Assembly (NCBI GenBank): GCA_913052655.1
Contig: CAJXFN010000006.1
Span: 1 to 19,467 of the forward strand
Origin: an uncultured Flavobacteriales bacterium
GTDB lineage: Bacteria; Bacteroidota; Bacteroidia; Flavobacteriales; BACL11
Reading direction: 5' to 3'
Length of the DNA stretch: 19,467 nt
Below are positions 8,614-16,939 of the stretch, in pieces. The position numbers and the translations under genes are program-made. The notes below the pieces were generated by a model. The model saw only the letters and a list, made by a program, of their open reading frames with translations. It made no database searches and had not been told where the DNA came from. Every line of letters begins with the position of its first letter. Positions within the stretch are counted from its first letter, which is position 1.

Positions 8614-9156
8614 TTATTTTAAATTAATTTTCTTTTCAACTCTTCCGTTACTATATATGTAAATCAATAATTTATTGCTGTTATAACTGGCATTTCTTCC
8701 GTGAATATCAGTAATTTTTATTAATTTGTATTGATCTGTATAGTTTGTCTTTTCTATATCTAAAGAAAGACCTACTTGACCATACCATATCACAGTATCT
8801 CTATATATGTTGTTTGTAATAATTTCCATTTTCACTACACCTTCTCCAATCGCACCATTTGGATACATGTGACAATTTAGATAGGATTTCTCGTTAGGTA
8901 GAAATTGACCCGATCCATTAACAACACCAACATTATTACAATCTGGAAAACAAATGGAAAACTCCCAGTTTGTTGGTAATGAGTCGTTTATAATATTCCA
9001 ACTAATGTTGCATGTGTCTATTGAGTTATAAAATGTGTTAATCGCTATGTCAGAATTAACATTATTTCCACTCATGAACAACATATTGGTATCGATATAG
9101 TGTGTTTGAGAGAATAAATAACCCGGCACTATTAATAAAAGTAATGCTTTTTTCAT
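8614..9156 (-). CDS. Small secreted protein with short T9SS-like C-terminal module
   Basis: A 180-residue protein with signal peptide MKKALLLLIVPGYLFSQ. The mature ~120 residues look like a beta-rich domain (alternating polar/hydrophobic, CNISWNIINDSLPTNWEFSI, then CFPDCNNVG) with several cysteines; I do not recognise the family. The last ~38 residues (KLIKITDIHGR … NKLLIYIYSNGRVEKKI) nearly repeat the end of the upstream gene's product. This resembles a short variant of the T9SS sorting domain seen in some Flavobacteriales, which ends in 'YIYDDGTVEKK…' and lacks the usual YPNP start. The start codon overlaps the upstream stop (ATGA), so the two are translated as a pair. Function unknown. Confidence 0.75.
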   Translation of the reverse strand: MKKALLLLIVPGYLFSQTHYIDTNMLFMSGNNVNSDIAINTFYNSIDTCNISWNIINDSLPTNWEFSICFPDCNNVGVVNGSGQFLPNEKSYLNCHMYPNGAIGEGVVKMEIITNNIYRDTVIWYGQVGLSLDIEKTNYTDQYKLIKITDIHGRNASYNSNKLLIYIYSNGRVEKKINLK

Positions 9157-10163
9157 TTTAGTTTAATTTTTCTTTCTACAGTACCATCGCTGTATATATA
9201 TAGGAGTATTTTATTTGAAGCTGTTTTGGTTTCTTTACCCAAAATATCTGTAATTTTTATAAGCTTAGATTTTTCACTTGGTTTTTCAATACCTGTATGG
9301 GGACAGCTTATTATAATTGAAGAGTCAACTTTTTGCAAAACGTCTCCAAGCTCGGAGTTTATGTCCGCGGTAAATATTATAGGACCTTCATCGCTAGGAT
9401 TCACAAATAAATCTATAAAATTAATTTGACTTACGTAGCCACTTGTATAATTGTTTCCATCGTTTGGCCCTATAGTTGTAACCTTAATACCACTTACCAG
9501 ATTTTCTATAACAAAAAAACCAACAACATCACCTAGAGAATCAATCATGTCTATTTTTCCGTAATTTGGTCCGAGTTTAAAGTCTAGTATTAATAATGAG
9601 CTAAAACTTATCATAGCGCTACTATAGGAAGCGTTGCCAAGCGTATCTCCGCTACTAATATTGCTCATCTCAAAGTATCCCTTATCAGAGAAAAAAACCG
9701 AAGTAGATATATCTGGTTCATTCTGTTGTTGTTGAGCAATAATGGAAAAAGCGGTATTCTGATCACAAGTTGTGTTTGATATAATAGGCAATATGCTTGG
9801 GTTAAATTGAGACGGTACAAACGCAGTTGTTGTGAATGTATCTGAGTAAGACCAGCCCGAATTCGGCTGATTTGTTGAGTCGCAAAATGTTTTGATTTGC
9901 CATTCATATGTTGTTAACTGTTGTAGCTGTGGAATATTTCTACTGGTCATCGTTGAGTCAATATTTCCTAAATTACTCCAATTTGTTGTCCCTAGCTCCC
10001 TGTAATGAATTAAATAATGATGTGCGTTTGGAGCGGATATCCAATTTGCTTGAGCATTAACATATGTAATATTGGTCGTACTTAAACTATCTGCGTTCAA
10101 ACATTGAGACTTTAATAAAACAGAGTTTAGCAAACAAAAAATAAAAATCCCGAATTTTTTCAT
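9153..10163 (-). CDS. Secreted fibronectin type III protein with short T9SS-like C-terminal module
   Basis: A 336-residue protein with a signal peptide (MKKFGIFIFCLLNSVLLKSQ). Residues about 22–112 form a fibronectin type III-like domain (CLNADSLSTTNITYVNAQAN, then HHYLIHYRELGTTNW, LTTYEWQIKTFCD, GWSYSDTFTT). The middle ~180 residues are beta-rich and unrecognised (FSIIAQQQQNEPD, VGFFVIENLVSGIKVTTIGP). The last 37 residues (KLIKITDILGK … NKILLYIYSDGTVERKI) match the tail of the following gene at 24 of 37 positions. Fibronectin III domains in secreted Bacteroidota proteins usually act as adhesive or spacer modules. It is the first gene of a two-gene unit with a TAnnTTTG box just upstream. Function unknown; surface export by T9SS is inferred. 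Confidence 0.78.
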   Translation of the reverse strand: MKKFGIFIFCLLNSVLLKSQCLNADSLSTTNITYVNAQANWISAPNAHHYLIHYRELGTTNWSNLGNIDSTMTSRNIPQLQQLTTYEWQIKTFCDSTNQPNSGWSYSDTFTTTAFVPSQFNPSILPIISNTTCDQNTAFSIIAQQQQNEPDISTSVFFSDKGYFEMSNISSGDTLGNASYSSAMISFSSLLILDFKLGPNYGKIDMIDSLGDVVGFFVIENLVSGIKVTTIGPNDGNNYTSGYVSQINFIDLFVNPSDEGPIIFTADINSELGDVLQKVDSSIIISCPHTGIEKPSEKSKLIKITDILGKETKTASNKILLYIYSDGTVERKIKLK

Positions 10164-10180
10164 TTAAGTCTTATTTATTA

Positions 10181-10188
10181 CAAAATTA
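10181..10188 (-). promoter_or_regulatory. Possible promoter -7 box for the fibronectin/T9SS-like pair
   Basis: On the minus strand this reads TAATTTTG, a perfect TAnnTTTG box, 17 bp before the start codon at 10163. No convincing TTG lies at the expected -33 distance, and AT-rich DNA gives such boxes by chance, so it is a weak call. Confidence 0.32.
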
Positions 10189-10243
10189 CAAAAAAAATGA
10201 TTATTGAACACGACTGACCTAAATGACTGAAAATCAAACGATT

Positions 10244-10281
10244 AAAAACAACCCATCTTTTAAACAAATTTAAAAATTGGG
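10244..10281 (-). terminator. Intrinsic terminator of the DUF4175–ybeY–mnmG–methyltransferase unit
   Basis: On the minus strand CCCAATTTTTAAA (10281–10269) pairs with TTTAAAAGATGGG (10264–10252) around a TTTG loop. This gives 13 positions with one mismatch and one G·U. TTGTTTTT follows immediately. It starts about 50 bp after the methyltransferase stop codon. The plus strand has no T tract, so the direction is clear. Confidence 0.72.
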
Positions 10282-10332
10282 ACCTAAACCACGCGTAACA
10301 ACAAAATAATTGATTAGAAGCTCTCCTATACG

Positions 10333-11217
10333 TTATTTCTTCTTTTCAAACACATATATTGTGCTCGAAAAACCTCTTTTTGTAAAAATTCCGAACAAAT
10401 TTGATATAGACCCAATAATTAAAGATTTAAAAAAGTTTTTATTTCCGGTCCTGTGTTCTTCACTTAGCATAGACACATAAAACGAATCAAATTTCATACC
10501 TTTCATTTTTATCAAACTAAATCCATGATTTTCAAAAAGTTTGATGATGCTAGTTTTAGAAAAATGATATAAGTGAATAGGTAAATCGTATGCCGCCCAA
10601 TAATTTTTATAATAAGATGAGTCAAAACTTTCTAAATTAGGAACGGCAATTATTGTTTTGCCCTCATTAGATAATAGTCTTTTTAACTCCGCTACCGTAG
10701 TGTTTAATTCTGTAACATGCTCTAGTACATGCCACATTGTTATGATGTCAAATTCTCCATTTAATTTTTTCAGATCAGTATCCTCATCTACTTCTAAATT
10801 ATGGTTTTTAATCGCTTGTATCCTTGCAATTTCACTAGGCTCAATTCCTTTTGTACTCCATTTTTTCTCATTACATTTTTGTAGAAAATCTCCAGTTCCA
10901 CAACCAATGTCTAAAATTCTCCCTCTATTAAAAAATTTAGAAACTAGATTATATTTTGTTCTAATTGATATTTTTCTCACAAGTTGATACGCCTTTTCAA
11001 ACAGATTATTTCTTGTGTTATTGTGAGATATGTAATGATCGGAAATATAATACTTACCTAATTCTTTATTGCTTGGTCTCGGATTGGTAAAGTGAAAGTT
11101 ACATTCTAAGCACCTTACAATACAAAAATCCTCTTTACTTACAGAAAAGTCTTTACTTTTCATATAAGTTTCAAATGATTCAGAATTACATATAGGACAA
11201 TATTTAATAAATTTCAT
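10333..11217 (-). CDS. Class I SAM-dependent methyltransferase with N-terminal zinc-ribbon-like motif
   Basis: A 294-residue cytoplasmic protein. The N-terminus has two CxxC pairs (C7/C10 in YCPICN and C36/C39 in RCLECNFHFTNPRP), a zinc-ribbon-like pattern common in front of Methyltransf_23-type enzymes. The SAM-binding motif ILDIGCGTGDF is at 101–111, and FDIITMWHVLEHV at 156–168 is the usual post-motif. Family enzymes methylate varied small molecules, sugars or lipids; the acceptor here cannot be named. The gene starts on the last base of the mnmG stop codon (TAATG) and is the last gene before a strong terminator. From memory, a methyltransferase after mnmG is common in Flavobacteriia, so it belongs to the housekeeping cluster rather than the accessory block. 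Confidence 0.88.
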   Translation of the reverse strand: MKFIKYCPICNSESFETYMKSKDFSVSKEDFCIVRCLECNFHFTNPRPSNKELGKYYISDHYISHNNTRNNLFEKAYQLVRKISIRTKYNLVSKFFNRGRILDIGCGTGDFLQKCNEKKWSTKGIEPSEIARIQAIKNHNLEVDEDTDLKKLNGEFDIITMWHVLEHVTELNTTVAELKRLLSNEGKTIIAVPNLESFDSSYYKNYWAAYDLPIHLYHFSKTSIIKLFENHGFSLIKMKGMKFDSFYVSMLSEEHRTGNKNFFKSLIIGSISNLFGIFTKRGFSSTIYVFEKKK

Positions 11218-13088
11218 TATCTCCCAATATATATTAATAACACATTTATATCTGATGGTGAAACTCCGCTAATTCTTGATGCTTGCCCAATTGTTTTTGG
11301 TTTTATCTCATTTAACTTTTCCCTTCCCTCTGTTGAAACTGAATGTAGTTTCGTGTAATCAAAATCCTCGGGAATAGTTATTTTTTCTAGCTTCGAAAGT
11401 TTTTCGACATTATCTTTTTCCTTGTTTATGTATCCACTATATTTTATTTCTATTTCTGCTTGTCTTATAGAGTCTTCTTTTATATTGTTTGTTTCTATGA
11501 ATGATTTCAAGCTTTCTACTAAAAGTAAATCTTTCATTGTAATATGAGGTCGAGATAAAACACTTTTCATTTTTACCTTTTGTTTTAGTAATGAACTTCC
11601 TTTTTCCTCTAGGATTGTGTTAACTTCATCCGGACTAATACTTTGTTTTTCTAAAAAAGAAGTAAGTAAAATACTTTTATCAATTTTTGACTTTAAATTA
11701 TTCATCCTTTTTTTGCTTGCTAATCCTAATTCATAACCCTTCTCTGTTAAACGTATATCTGCGTTATCTTGTCGCAACAATAATCTATACTCCGCTCTTG
11801 AAGTAAACATTCTATATGGTTCTTCTGTCCCCTTGGTAATAAGATCATCAATTAATACACCAATATATGCCTCAGCTCTACTTAATATAAATTCTTTTTT
11901 ATTAAGGTTTTTCTGATGTGCATTGATTCCTGCAATTAACCCTTGACACGCCGCTTCTTCATACCCTGTTGTGCCATTTATTTGTCCTGAAAAATAAAGG
12001 TTTTCTATAAGTTTTGTTTCTAAAGTGTGTTTTAACTGTGTAGGTGGAAAGTAGTCGTACTCTATTGCGTATCCCGCTCTAAACATTTTCACGTTTTCTA
12101 GCCCTTTTATTTTTCTTAACGCTTTAAGTTGTATGTCCTCGGGCAATGAAGTGGAAAACCCATTTAAGTATATTTCTACGGTTTTAGCCCCTTCTGGTTC
12201 AATAAATAGTTGATGTCTGTTTTTGTCAGAAAATCTTTCTATTTTATCTTCAATAGAAGGACAGTATCTTGGACCTAACCCTTTTATTCTTCCTGTAAAC
12301 ATTGGGGACTTTTCAAAACCTTCTTTAAGTATTTCGTGAACCTCAGTTGATGTGTAGGTTATATAACAACTGTGATCTGAACTTAAAGAATTTGTTTCTA
12401 TATATGAAAACTTTTCAGGATTTAAGTCTCCCGACTGTTCTTCGGTTTTTGAGTAGTCTATTGTTCTCCCGTCTAATCTTGGCGGCGTCCCTGTTTTCAT
12501 TCTTCCATGTGTAAAGCCTAGTTCAATTAATTGTTTTGTTATTCCCCTGGAATTTGGCTCTCCAGATCTTCCTCCGGCATAATTCTTTTCTCCTAAATGA
12601 ATAAGTCCGTTCATAAAAGTTCCGTTACACAGCACTACAGATTTTGAATGTATTTGAACTCCCATTTTAGTTATGATACCAATAGTCCTATTGTCTTCGA
12701 TCAAAAGTTCGTAAACCATGTCCTGCCAAAAATCTATGTTTGGATTAGACTCGAGCTTTTCCCTCCATTTTTGTTCAAACACCTTTCTGTCACACTGAGC
12801 TCTCGGGCTCCACATTGCTGGCCCTTTTGACCTGTTCAGCATTCTGAATTGAATAGAAGACTCGTCAGTCACTATTCCTGAAAGTCCGCCAAGAGCATCA
12901 ATCTCCCTAATGATTTGACCCTTAGCTATTCCTCCCATAGCGGGATTGCAAGACATCCTAGCAATAGTTTCCAGGCTTTGAGTTACTAATAATGTCTTTG
13001 ACCCCAATGTAGCTGCAGCGTGAGCCGCTTCACAACCAGCGTGCCCACCACCCACAACTATTAAATCATATCTTTCTTCTAAAACCAT
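11217..13088 (-). CDS. mnmG: tRNA uridine 5-carboxymethylaminomethyl modification enzyme MnmG (GidA)
   Basis: A 623-residue protein, normal length for the family. The FAD-binding motif is VVGGGHAGCEAAHAAA at 11–26, followed by NPAMGGIAKGQIIREIDALG. The two MnmG signatures are present (GLGPRYCPSIEDKI and SGQINGTTGYEEAACQG). The C-terminal helical domain ends ASRISGVSPSDINVLLIY, the part that contacts MnmE and tRNA in known structures. With MnmE and a folate methylene donor it installs the cmnm5 group on wobble uridine 34 of several tRNAs. It lies 44 bp after ybeY and directly before the methyltransferase (TAATG). A parS-like 16-mer (13092–13107) occupies its leader, ending 3 bp before the ATG. 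Near-certain call. Confidence 0.97.
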   Translation of the reverse strand: MVLEERYDLIVVGGGHAGCEAAHAAATLGSKTLLVTQSLETIARMSCNPAMGGIAKGQIIREIDALGGLSGIVTDESSIQFRMLNRSKGPAMWSPRAQCDRKVFEQKWREKLESNPNIDFWQDMVYELLIEDNRTIGIITKMGVQIHSKSVVLCNGTFMNGLIHLGEKNYAGGRSGEPNSRGITKQLIELGFTHGRMKTGTPPRLDGRTIDYSKTEEQSGDLNPEKFSYIETNSLSSDHSCYITYTSTEVHEILKEGFEKSPMFTGRIKGLGPRYCPSIEDKIERFSDKNRHQLFIEPEGAKTVEIYLNGFSTSLPEDIQLKALRKIKGLENVKMFRAGYAIEYDYFPPTQLKHTLETKLIENLYFSGQINGTTGYEEAACQGLIAGINAHQKNLNKKEFILSRAEAYIGVLIDDLITKGTEEPYRMFTSRAEYRLLLRQDNADIRLTEKGYELGLASKKRMNNLKSKIDKSILLTSFLEKQSISPDEVNTILEEKGSSLLKQKVKMKSVLSRPHITMKDLLLVESLKSFIETNNIKEDSIRQAEIEIKYSGYINKEKDNVEKLSKLEKITIPEDFDYTKLHSVSTEGREKLNEIKPKTIGQASRISGVSPSDINVLLIYIGR

Positions 13089-13091
13089 AAT

Positions 13092-13107
13092 TGTTCCACA
13101 TGAAACA
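13092..13107. promoter_or_regulatory. Candidate parS (ParB-binding) site in the mnmG leader
   Basis: The plus strand reads TGTTCCACATGAAACA. The general parS consensus is TGTTTCACGTGAAACA (14 of 16 match) and the Bacillus-type site is TGTTCCACGTGAAACA (15 of 16 match, with a central G→A). It is an imperfect inverted repeat located 3 bp upstream of the mnmG start. mnmG (gidA) is a classic neighbour of parAB and the origin region in many bacteria, which adds to the case. No parA or parB gene is in the window. It could also be a chance match. Confidence 0.55.
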
Positions 13108-13132
13108 AGCTATATAAATAACTGAAAATCAA

Positions 13133-13546
13133 TTAAATACATAGTTTTTTTAAATAAAAATCTTCTTTGTTTCTCATTGTTTGTTTTTCTTTTTTTGTTT
13201 TATCGTCATAACCAATTAGGTGTAAGACCCCGTGAATCATCACCCTGTGTAACTCATCAGAAAAAGAATTTTCAAAAATACTCGAATTTTCCTTAACTCT
13301 GTCAATACTTATCATAATATCGGAGTTAATGATTTCTTCTTCACAGTAATCAAATGTAATTATATCGGTAAGTGTATCGTGCTTTAGGTATTTTATGTTT
13401 CTCTCAAGCAAATATTCGTCAGAACAAAAAATATAATTTAAATCTCCTAACACTTTGTTTTCTGAGGTAATTACAGTTTCGATCCATTTTTGTAATTCCA
13501 TTTGATTGTTTAGTATAAACTTAATTTCAAAATGAAATTCTATCAT
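13133..13546 (-). CDS. ybeY: Endoribonuclease YbeY (rRNA maturation factor)
   Basis: A 137-residue protein with the YbeY metal-binding segment MIHGVLHLIGYDDKTKKEK at about 104–121. H105 and H109 fit the first two ligands of HxxxHxxxxxH; the third position is D115 rather than histidine. I recall this His-to-Asp variant as usual in Bacteroidota, so it is not a sign of inactivation. LKHDTLTDIITFDY upstream is also typical of the family. Known role: a single-strand endoribonuclease acting in 16S rRNA 3' maturation and late 70S ribosome quality control. The start overlaps the DUF4175 stop (ATGA) and mnmG follows 44 bp on, so tRNA and rRNA processing genes share this transcript. Confidence 0.93.
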   Translation of the reverse strand: MIEFHFEIKFILNNQMELQKWIETVITSENKVLGDLNYIFCSDEYLLERNIKYLKHDTLTDIITFDYCEEEIINSDIMISIDRVKENSSIFENSFSDELHRVMIHGVLHLIGYDDKTKKEKQTMRNKEDFYLKKLCI

Positions 13547-16500
13547 TGTTCTTTTGATATAGTGTTAAAATATTTATTAACCTTTTCTTTATAAAAAGGA
13601 TTTAATTGTACTGGAGTTGTCTTTATTAATTCTTCTTGAGCTTTCTTTTTTTGTATATATTCCAAATATTCTGAATTATTATTTTTTATTTCATAATTCC
13701 ATTCTATAGACTCTCTTTTTTCCTCCTCGCCTCTTTCTCTTTGAGACTCTTCAGCTTCTAATAACTTAGTAAGTATCTCCTCTTGCCTTAATAAGGTTTC
13801 ATTACTAATGTTATTATTTAAAATATCTATTTCATTTTCTTCCATTTTCTCTAAAATTCTATCAATATCCCCCTTTTCTCCACTCTGCCCTATCTCATCT
13901 CGGAGTTCTTGAAGTCTTTGTCTTATTTGTTGTTGTTTTAGTGCCATCTGCATTAAGCGTCTACTTTCTCCCTCATTAGATTCATTTTTTTCTCCTTTCT
14001 TTCCTTTTTCTCCGTCTTTTCCACTTTTTCCATTCATTTCCTTTTTAAGGTCTTCTTGCATTTTTTTTAGTTCTTTAAGCGATGGTTTTGATGAACTTCC
14101 TGGTTTGTTACACTGTTTACTTCCCGGTGTTTTATTTGCCATTTCCATCTGCATTTGCTCTAGGGTTTCAGAAAGAAGTAAGGCTAAGTTGTTTACAGAA
14201 GTCAGCACAAATTGTTGTTTAGAAAGTCCTTGATTCACTTTTCTTTCCTCTAGTAGGGATATGGATTTGTCTATATTATAATTAATTGCGCTTATTTCTT
14301 TGTTTATTATGGATTCAATCTGTATCACCCTTTTGCTTAGCGCAAATAAGGAATCTTCTATGATTTTAGAATTATCTGAAAGTTTTTTCTGTTCCTTAAT
14401 ATATTTAACAATGCTATTGCTATTTTTTGGCAATGAAGAGATGTTATTTATCAACTCTTCTTGATCAAAGGAAAGTGTTATAAGATTTTCTAAAATCTGA
14501 CGTAGAGTCTCCATATTTTCCATTGGTTTATCGCTAGAACAAGAACTTTGAAGCCCCCCCATTTTCTCCGACATTTCATCAAGTTTTTCAATTACCTTTT
14601 CTTGTTTTTTGGAAGATTTATTTTTTTGTTTTTTGTCTAAAGATTTTTTGCTTTCCTCCATAGATTTAGAAGCTTGTTTTTGTTCTTCTTCAGTGTTTGG
14701 GAGGTTTTTTTTGTTTTCTAATTCAGAATTTTTCTTTTCCAAATTTTTTATTTCTTCTTCCAGTTTTTGAAAATCCTTTTGTAATTCCTCTTGTAATTTT
14801 GAAAGCTCTTCTGTATTTGAATTTTTATCTTCTGTTTCTTCTTGTAGTTCTTTTTGTTTTTCTTTTATATTATCAATTTTATCAAGAGTTTCCTCTAGTT
14901 TTTGTTCAAATTCTAACTCTTTATACAATTCTAGGTTTCTCTCTAATTCTTTTTCTAAATCTGTGTTTTCTTGCTCTATTTTATCTAACACATTTTTCAT
15001 TTCTTTTTTATTCATTTCTTGCAAAAGTTTTTGAATTTCCTCTATAAATTTTTTGCTTTCATCATCTAGAGTTTTTTCCATTAATTCTTCTAATTTTTTT
15101 TGTTTTTGTAGAATTGAGGAGTTTAATTTTTCGTTTGTTTTATTTTTTTTATTGTTTTTTATATTGTTTTCGCAAATTTGATTTTGAAGACTCTTTTGTT
15201 TTTTAATAATATTTTCAGCTTTCTTTTTCTCCTCCCACCCCAAGGTTTTTTTGTTAATTAAACTTTTTTTCAATTCTTCAATATCTTTTTCTATTTCTTT
15301 AGCTAATTCAATGGACTTATTTATTCCATTTTTTACTTTTTCACTTTCATCATTTCTTTTTTCTTTTAATTCATCTTTCGAAAGTTCTTTGTGTTTTCCA
15401 ATTAAACTTTTACTAGATTTATGCCCATTAATTTTATCGTTGTCCCAAACTTCAAAATAATAATTTACCTCATCTGAAGGAGAGAGGTTAAGAGCTTCTA
15501 TATCTAAAAAGTGATAATAATTTTCATTTGACGAGTAGTTGATTTTTAAATTTTCATTAATTTTCAAATTGCTATCATTTCTAATAATTTCATAATTAAA
15601 TTCTAGTTTTGATATAGCATAATCATCAGAAACATTTCCTTCAAAATACATTACATTGTTAACACTATCTAAATTTGTTTCCAAATTTATATTTGGAAAT
15701 TCATCCTTCAATACTTGTATGCTATATTGAGTGTTAGGTGATTTTAGATTTTTATTTAAAATAGATATTGAATATATTTTATTATTTATAAGGGTTTTCT
15801 GTATGGAAACAGAATTATTTATAACGTCATATTTTTCAGGATTATCTTCATAAACAAAGTATAAAGAATCCGTATTTTTTAATTCAAAATCCCAACGAAC
15901 TATCGTTCCCTCTGGAATTATTAAATCTCCTATGTTGGATACAATTTCATCCTTTTTATTAGTGTAAACAGGGAAGTTTAAACTTGTATTAAACTGTAAT
16001 ATACTGGGTTTTTGCATAGTTTTTAAACAGAACGATTGGGAATAAAAACCGTCAGCATACAATTTAAAATTAATATCAGATACGACATTTTTAAATAAAA
16101 ATTCAAAATTGGTTAAATCATTCTTTTTCATACTGAATCTGTTGTTGTCGACTTCAATATAGACATTATTAGGAATTTTAGATCCGACAATATCAACTTC
16201 TAGTTCAAAATCCTCTTGTTGAATGATTTCTAACTTCTCACTACTAATAATAAATTGAAAAGGTGCCTCAGGAACATATTCTGTATTGTAGTCAATTATT
16301 CTTGCAGAACTTTCTGTAATAATGTGTTTGTTTCCAGAAATGAAAAAGAAAAAAATAAATAAAGAAGGTAGAACAATCCATTTAAGATATTTTTTGTTTT
16401 CCTTAAAATTGACACTATTTCTAAAGGAAAAGGATTGAATATTTTCAGTCTTTTGCGTGATACTTGCTTGAATTAATAGGTTATCAGAATCTGATAGGTC

Positions 16501-16890
16501 ATTTAACTGTAAAATATTAAGTATTTTATCATCAATCTCGGGAAAATGCTTTCCAATAATTTTAGCAGCATCAAAATATTCAATGGTTTTACTAATCCGA
16601 AACAGTTGTGATAAAGGAACAACTATAAATTTAATTAATATGATTAGATTTAACGAGAAGTATGCCCAAAAAAGAATACTCCTTCCAAAAGTATTTAATC
16701 TGGAAAAATACTCTATTATAGAGAAAAACAACAGAAAAATTAACAAGGTGGCAAATAAAAATATAAGTCCTTTCAGGATTTTATTTTTATAATACTTGTT
16801 GATAAATCTATTTAACTTATCAAATAATAAATTGTTTTCTTTATATTTCATTACAATGCTAAAATACAATTTTATATCTGTAAAAGACAA
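13543..16890 (-). CDS. DUF4175 family membrane protein with long coiled coil
   Basis: A 1115-residue protein as drawn. Hydrophobic segments lie at about 40–61, 71–91 and 169–186, followed by a large beta-rich extracytoplasmic part (about 190–500). Then comes a very Lys/Glu-rich coiled-coil stretch (about 510–770) and a second charged, Gln/Gly-rich C-terminal region (about 930–1075) including KSGKDGEKGKKGEKNESNEG. Size, topology and its place before ybeY fit the DUF4175 family of Bacteroidota, whose function is not established. A start at M14 (ATG at 16851, MKYKENNLLFDKLNRF) is likely more correct: the first 13 codons reach into the short divergent gap with gltX. It would head the operon DUF4175–ybeY–mnmG–methyltransferase. 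An envelope or periplasmic scaffolding role is only a guess. Confidence 0.82.
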   Translation of the reverse strand: MSFTDIKLYFSIVMKYKENNLLFDKLNRFINKYYKNKILKGLIFLFATLLIFLLFFSIIEYFSRLNTFGRSILFWAYFSLNLIILIKFIVVPLSQLFRISKTIEYFDAAKIIGKHFPEIDDKILNILQLNDLSDSDNLLIQASITQKTENIQSFSFRNSVNFKENKKYLKWIVLPSLFIFFFFISGNKHIITESSARIIDYNTEYVPEAPFQFIISSEKLEIIQQEDFELEVDIVGSKIPNNVYIEVDNNRFSMKKNDLTNFEFLFKNVVSDINFKLYADGFYSQSFCLKTMQKPSILQFNTSLNFPVYTNKKDEIVSNIGDLIIPEGTIVRWDFELKNTDSLYFVYEDNPEKYDVINNSVSIQKTLINNKIYSISILNKNLKSPNTQYSIQVLKDEFPNINLETNLDSVNNVMYFEGNVSDDYAISKLEFNYEIIRNDSNLKINENLKINYSSNENYYHFLDIEALNLSPSDEVNYYFEVWDNDKINGHKSSKSLIGKHKELSKDELKEKRNDESEKVKNGINKSIELAKEIEKDIEELKKSLINKKTLGWEEKKKAENIIKKQKSLQNQICENNIKNNKKNKTNEKLNSSILQKQKKLEELMEKTLDDESKKFIEEIQKLLQEMNKKEMKNVLDKIEQENTDLEKELERNLELYKELEFEQKLEETLDKIDNIKEKQKELQEETEDKNSNTEELSKLQEELQKDFQKLEEEIKNLEKKNSELENKKNLPNTEEEQKQASKSMEESKKSLDKKQKNKSSKKQEKVIEKLDEMSEKMGGLQSSCSSDKPMENMETLRQILENLITLSFDQEELINNISSLPKNSNSIVKYIKEQKKLSDNSKIIEDSLFALSKRVIQIESIINKEISAINYNIDKSISLLEERKVNQGLSKQQFVLTSVNNLALLLSETLEQMQMEMANKTPGSKQCNKPGSSSKPSLKELKKMQEDLKKEMNGKSGKDGEKGKKGEKNESNEGESRRLMQMALKQQQIRQRLQELRDEIGQSGEKGDIDRILEKMEENEIDILNNNISNETLLRQEEILTKLLEAEESQRERGEEEKRESIEWNYEIKNNNSEYLEYIQKKKAQEELIKTTPVQLNPFYKEKVNKYFNTISKEQ

Positions 16891-16910
16891 ACGAATAATT
16901 TTGTAAATAT

Positions 16911-16918
16911 TATCTTTG
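16911..16918 (+). promoter_or_regulatory. Possible gltX promoter -7 box
   Basis: TATCTTTG matches the Bacteroidota TAnnTTTG box and lies 22 bp before the gltX ATG, in the 88-bp divergent gap between gltX and the likely DUF4175 start at 16851. A TTG at the proper -33 spacing is not evident. Confidence 0.4.
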
Positions 16919-16939
16919 CGTATTAAATTGAGAATATAG

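Noticed and set aside
13133..13546. Asp in place of the third His in the YbeY metal-binding motif as a sign of inactivation
   Set aside because: I recall Asp at this position as usual in Bacteroidota YbeY, and it can serve as a metal ligand; the rest of the motif is intact.
14697..15047. Plus-strand ORF of mostly Phe/Leu residues resembling a membrane protein
   Set aside because: It is the antisense reading of the Lys/Glu-rich coiled coil of the DUF4175 protein; poly-Lys/Glu codons read backwards give Phe/Leu and mimic membrane segments.
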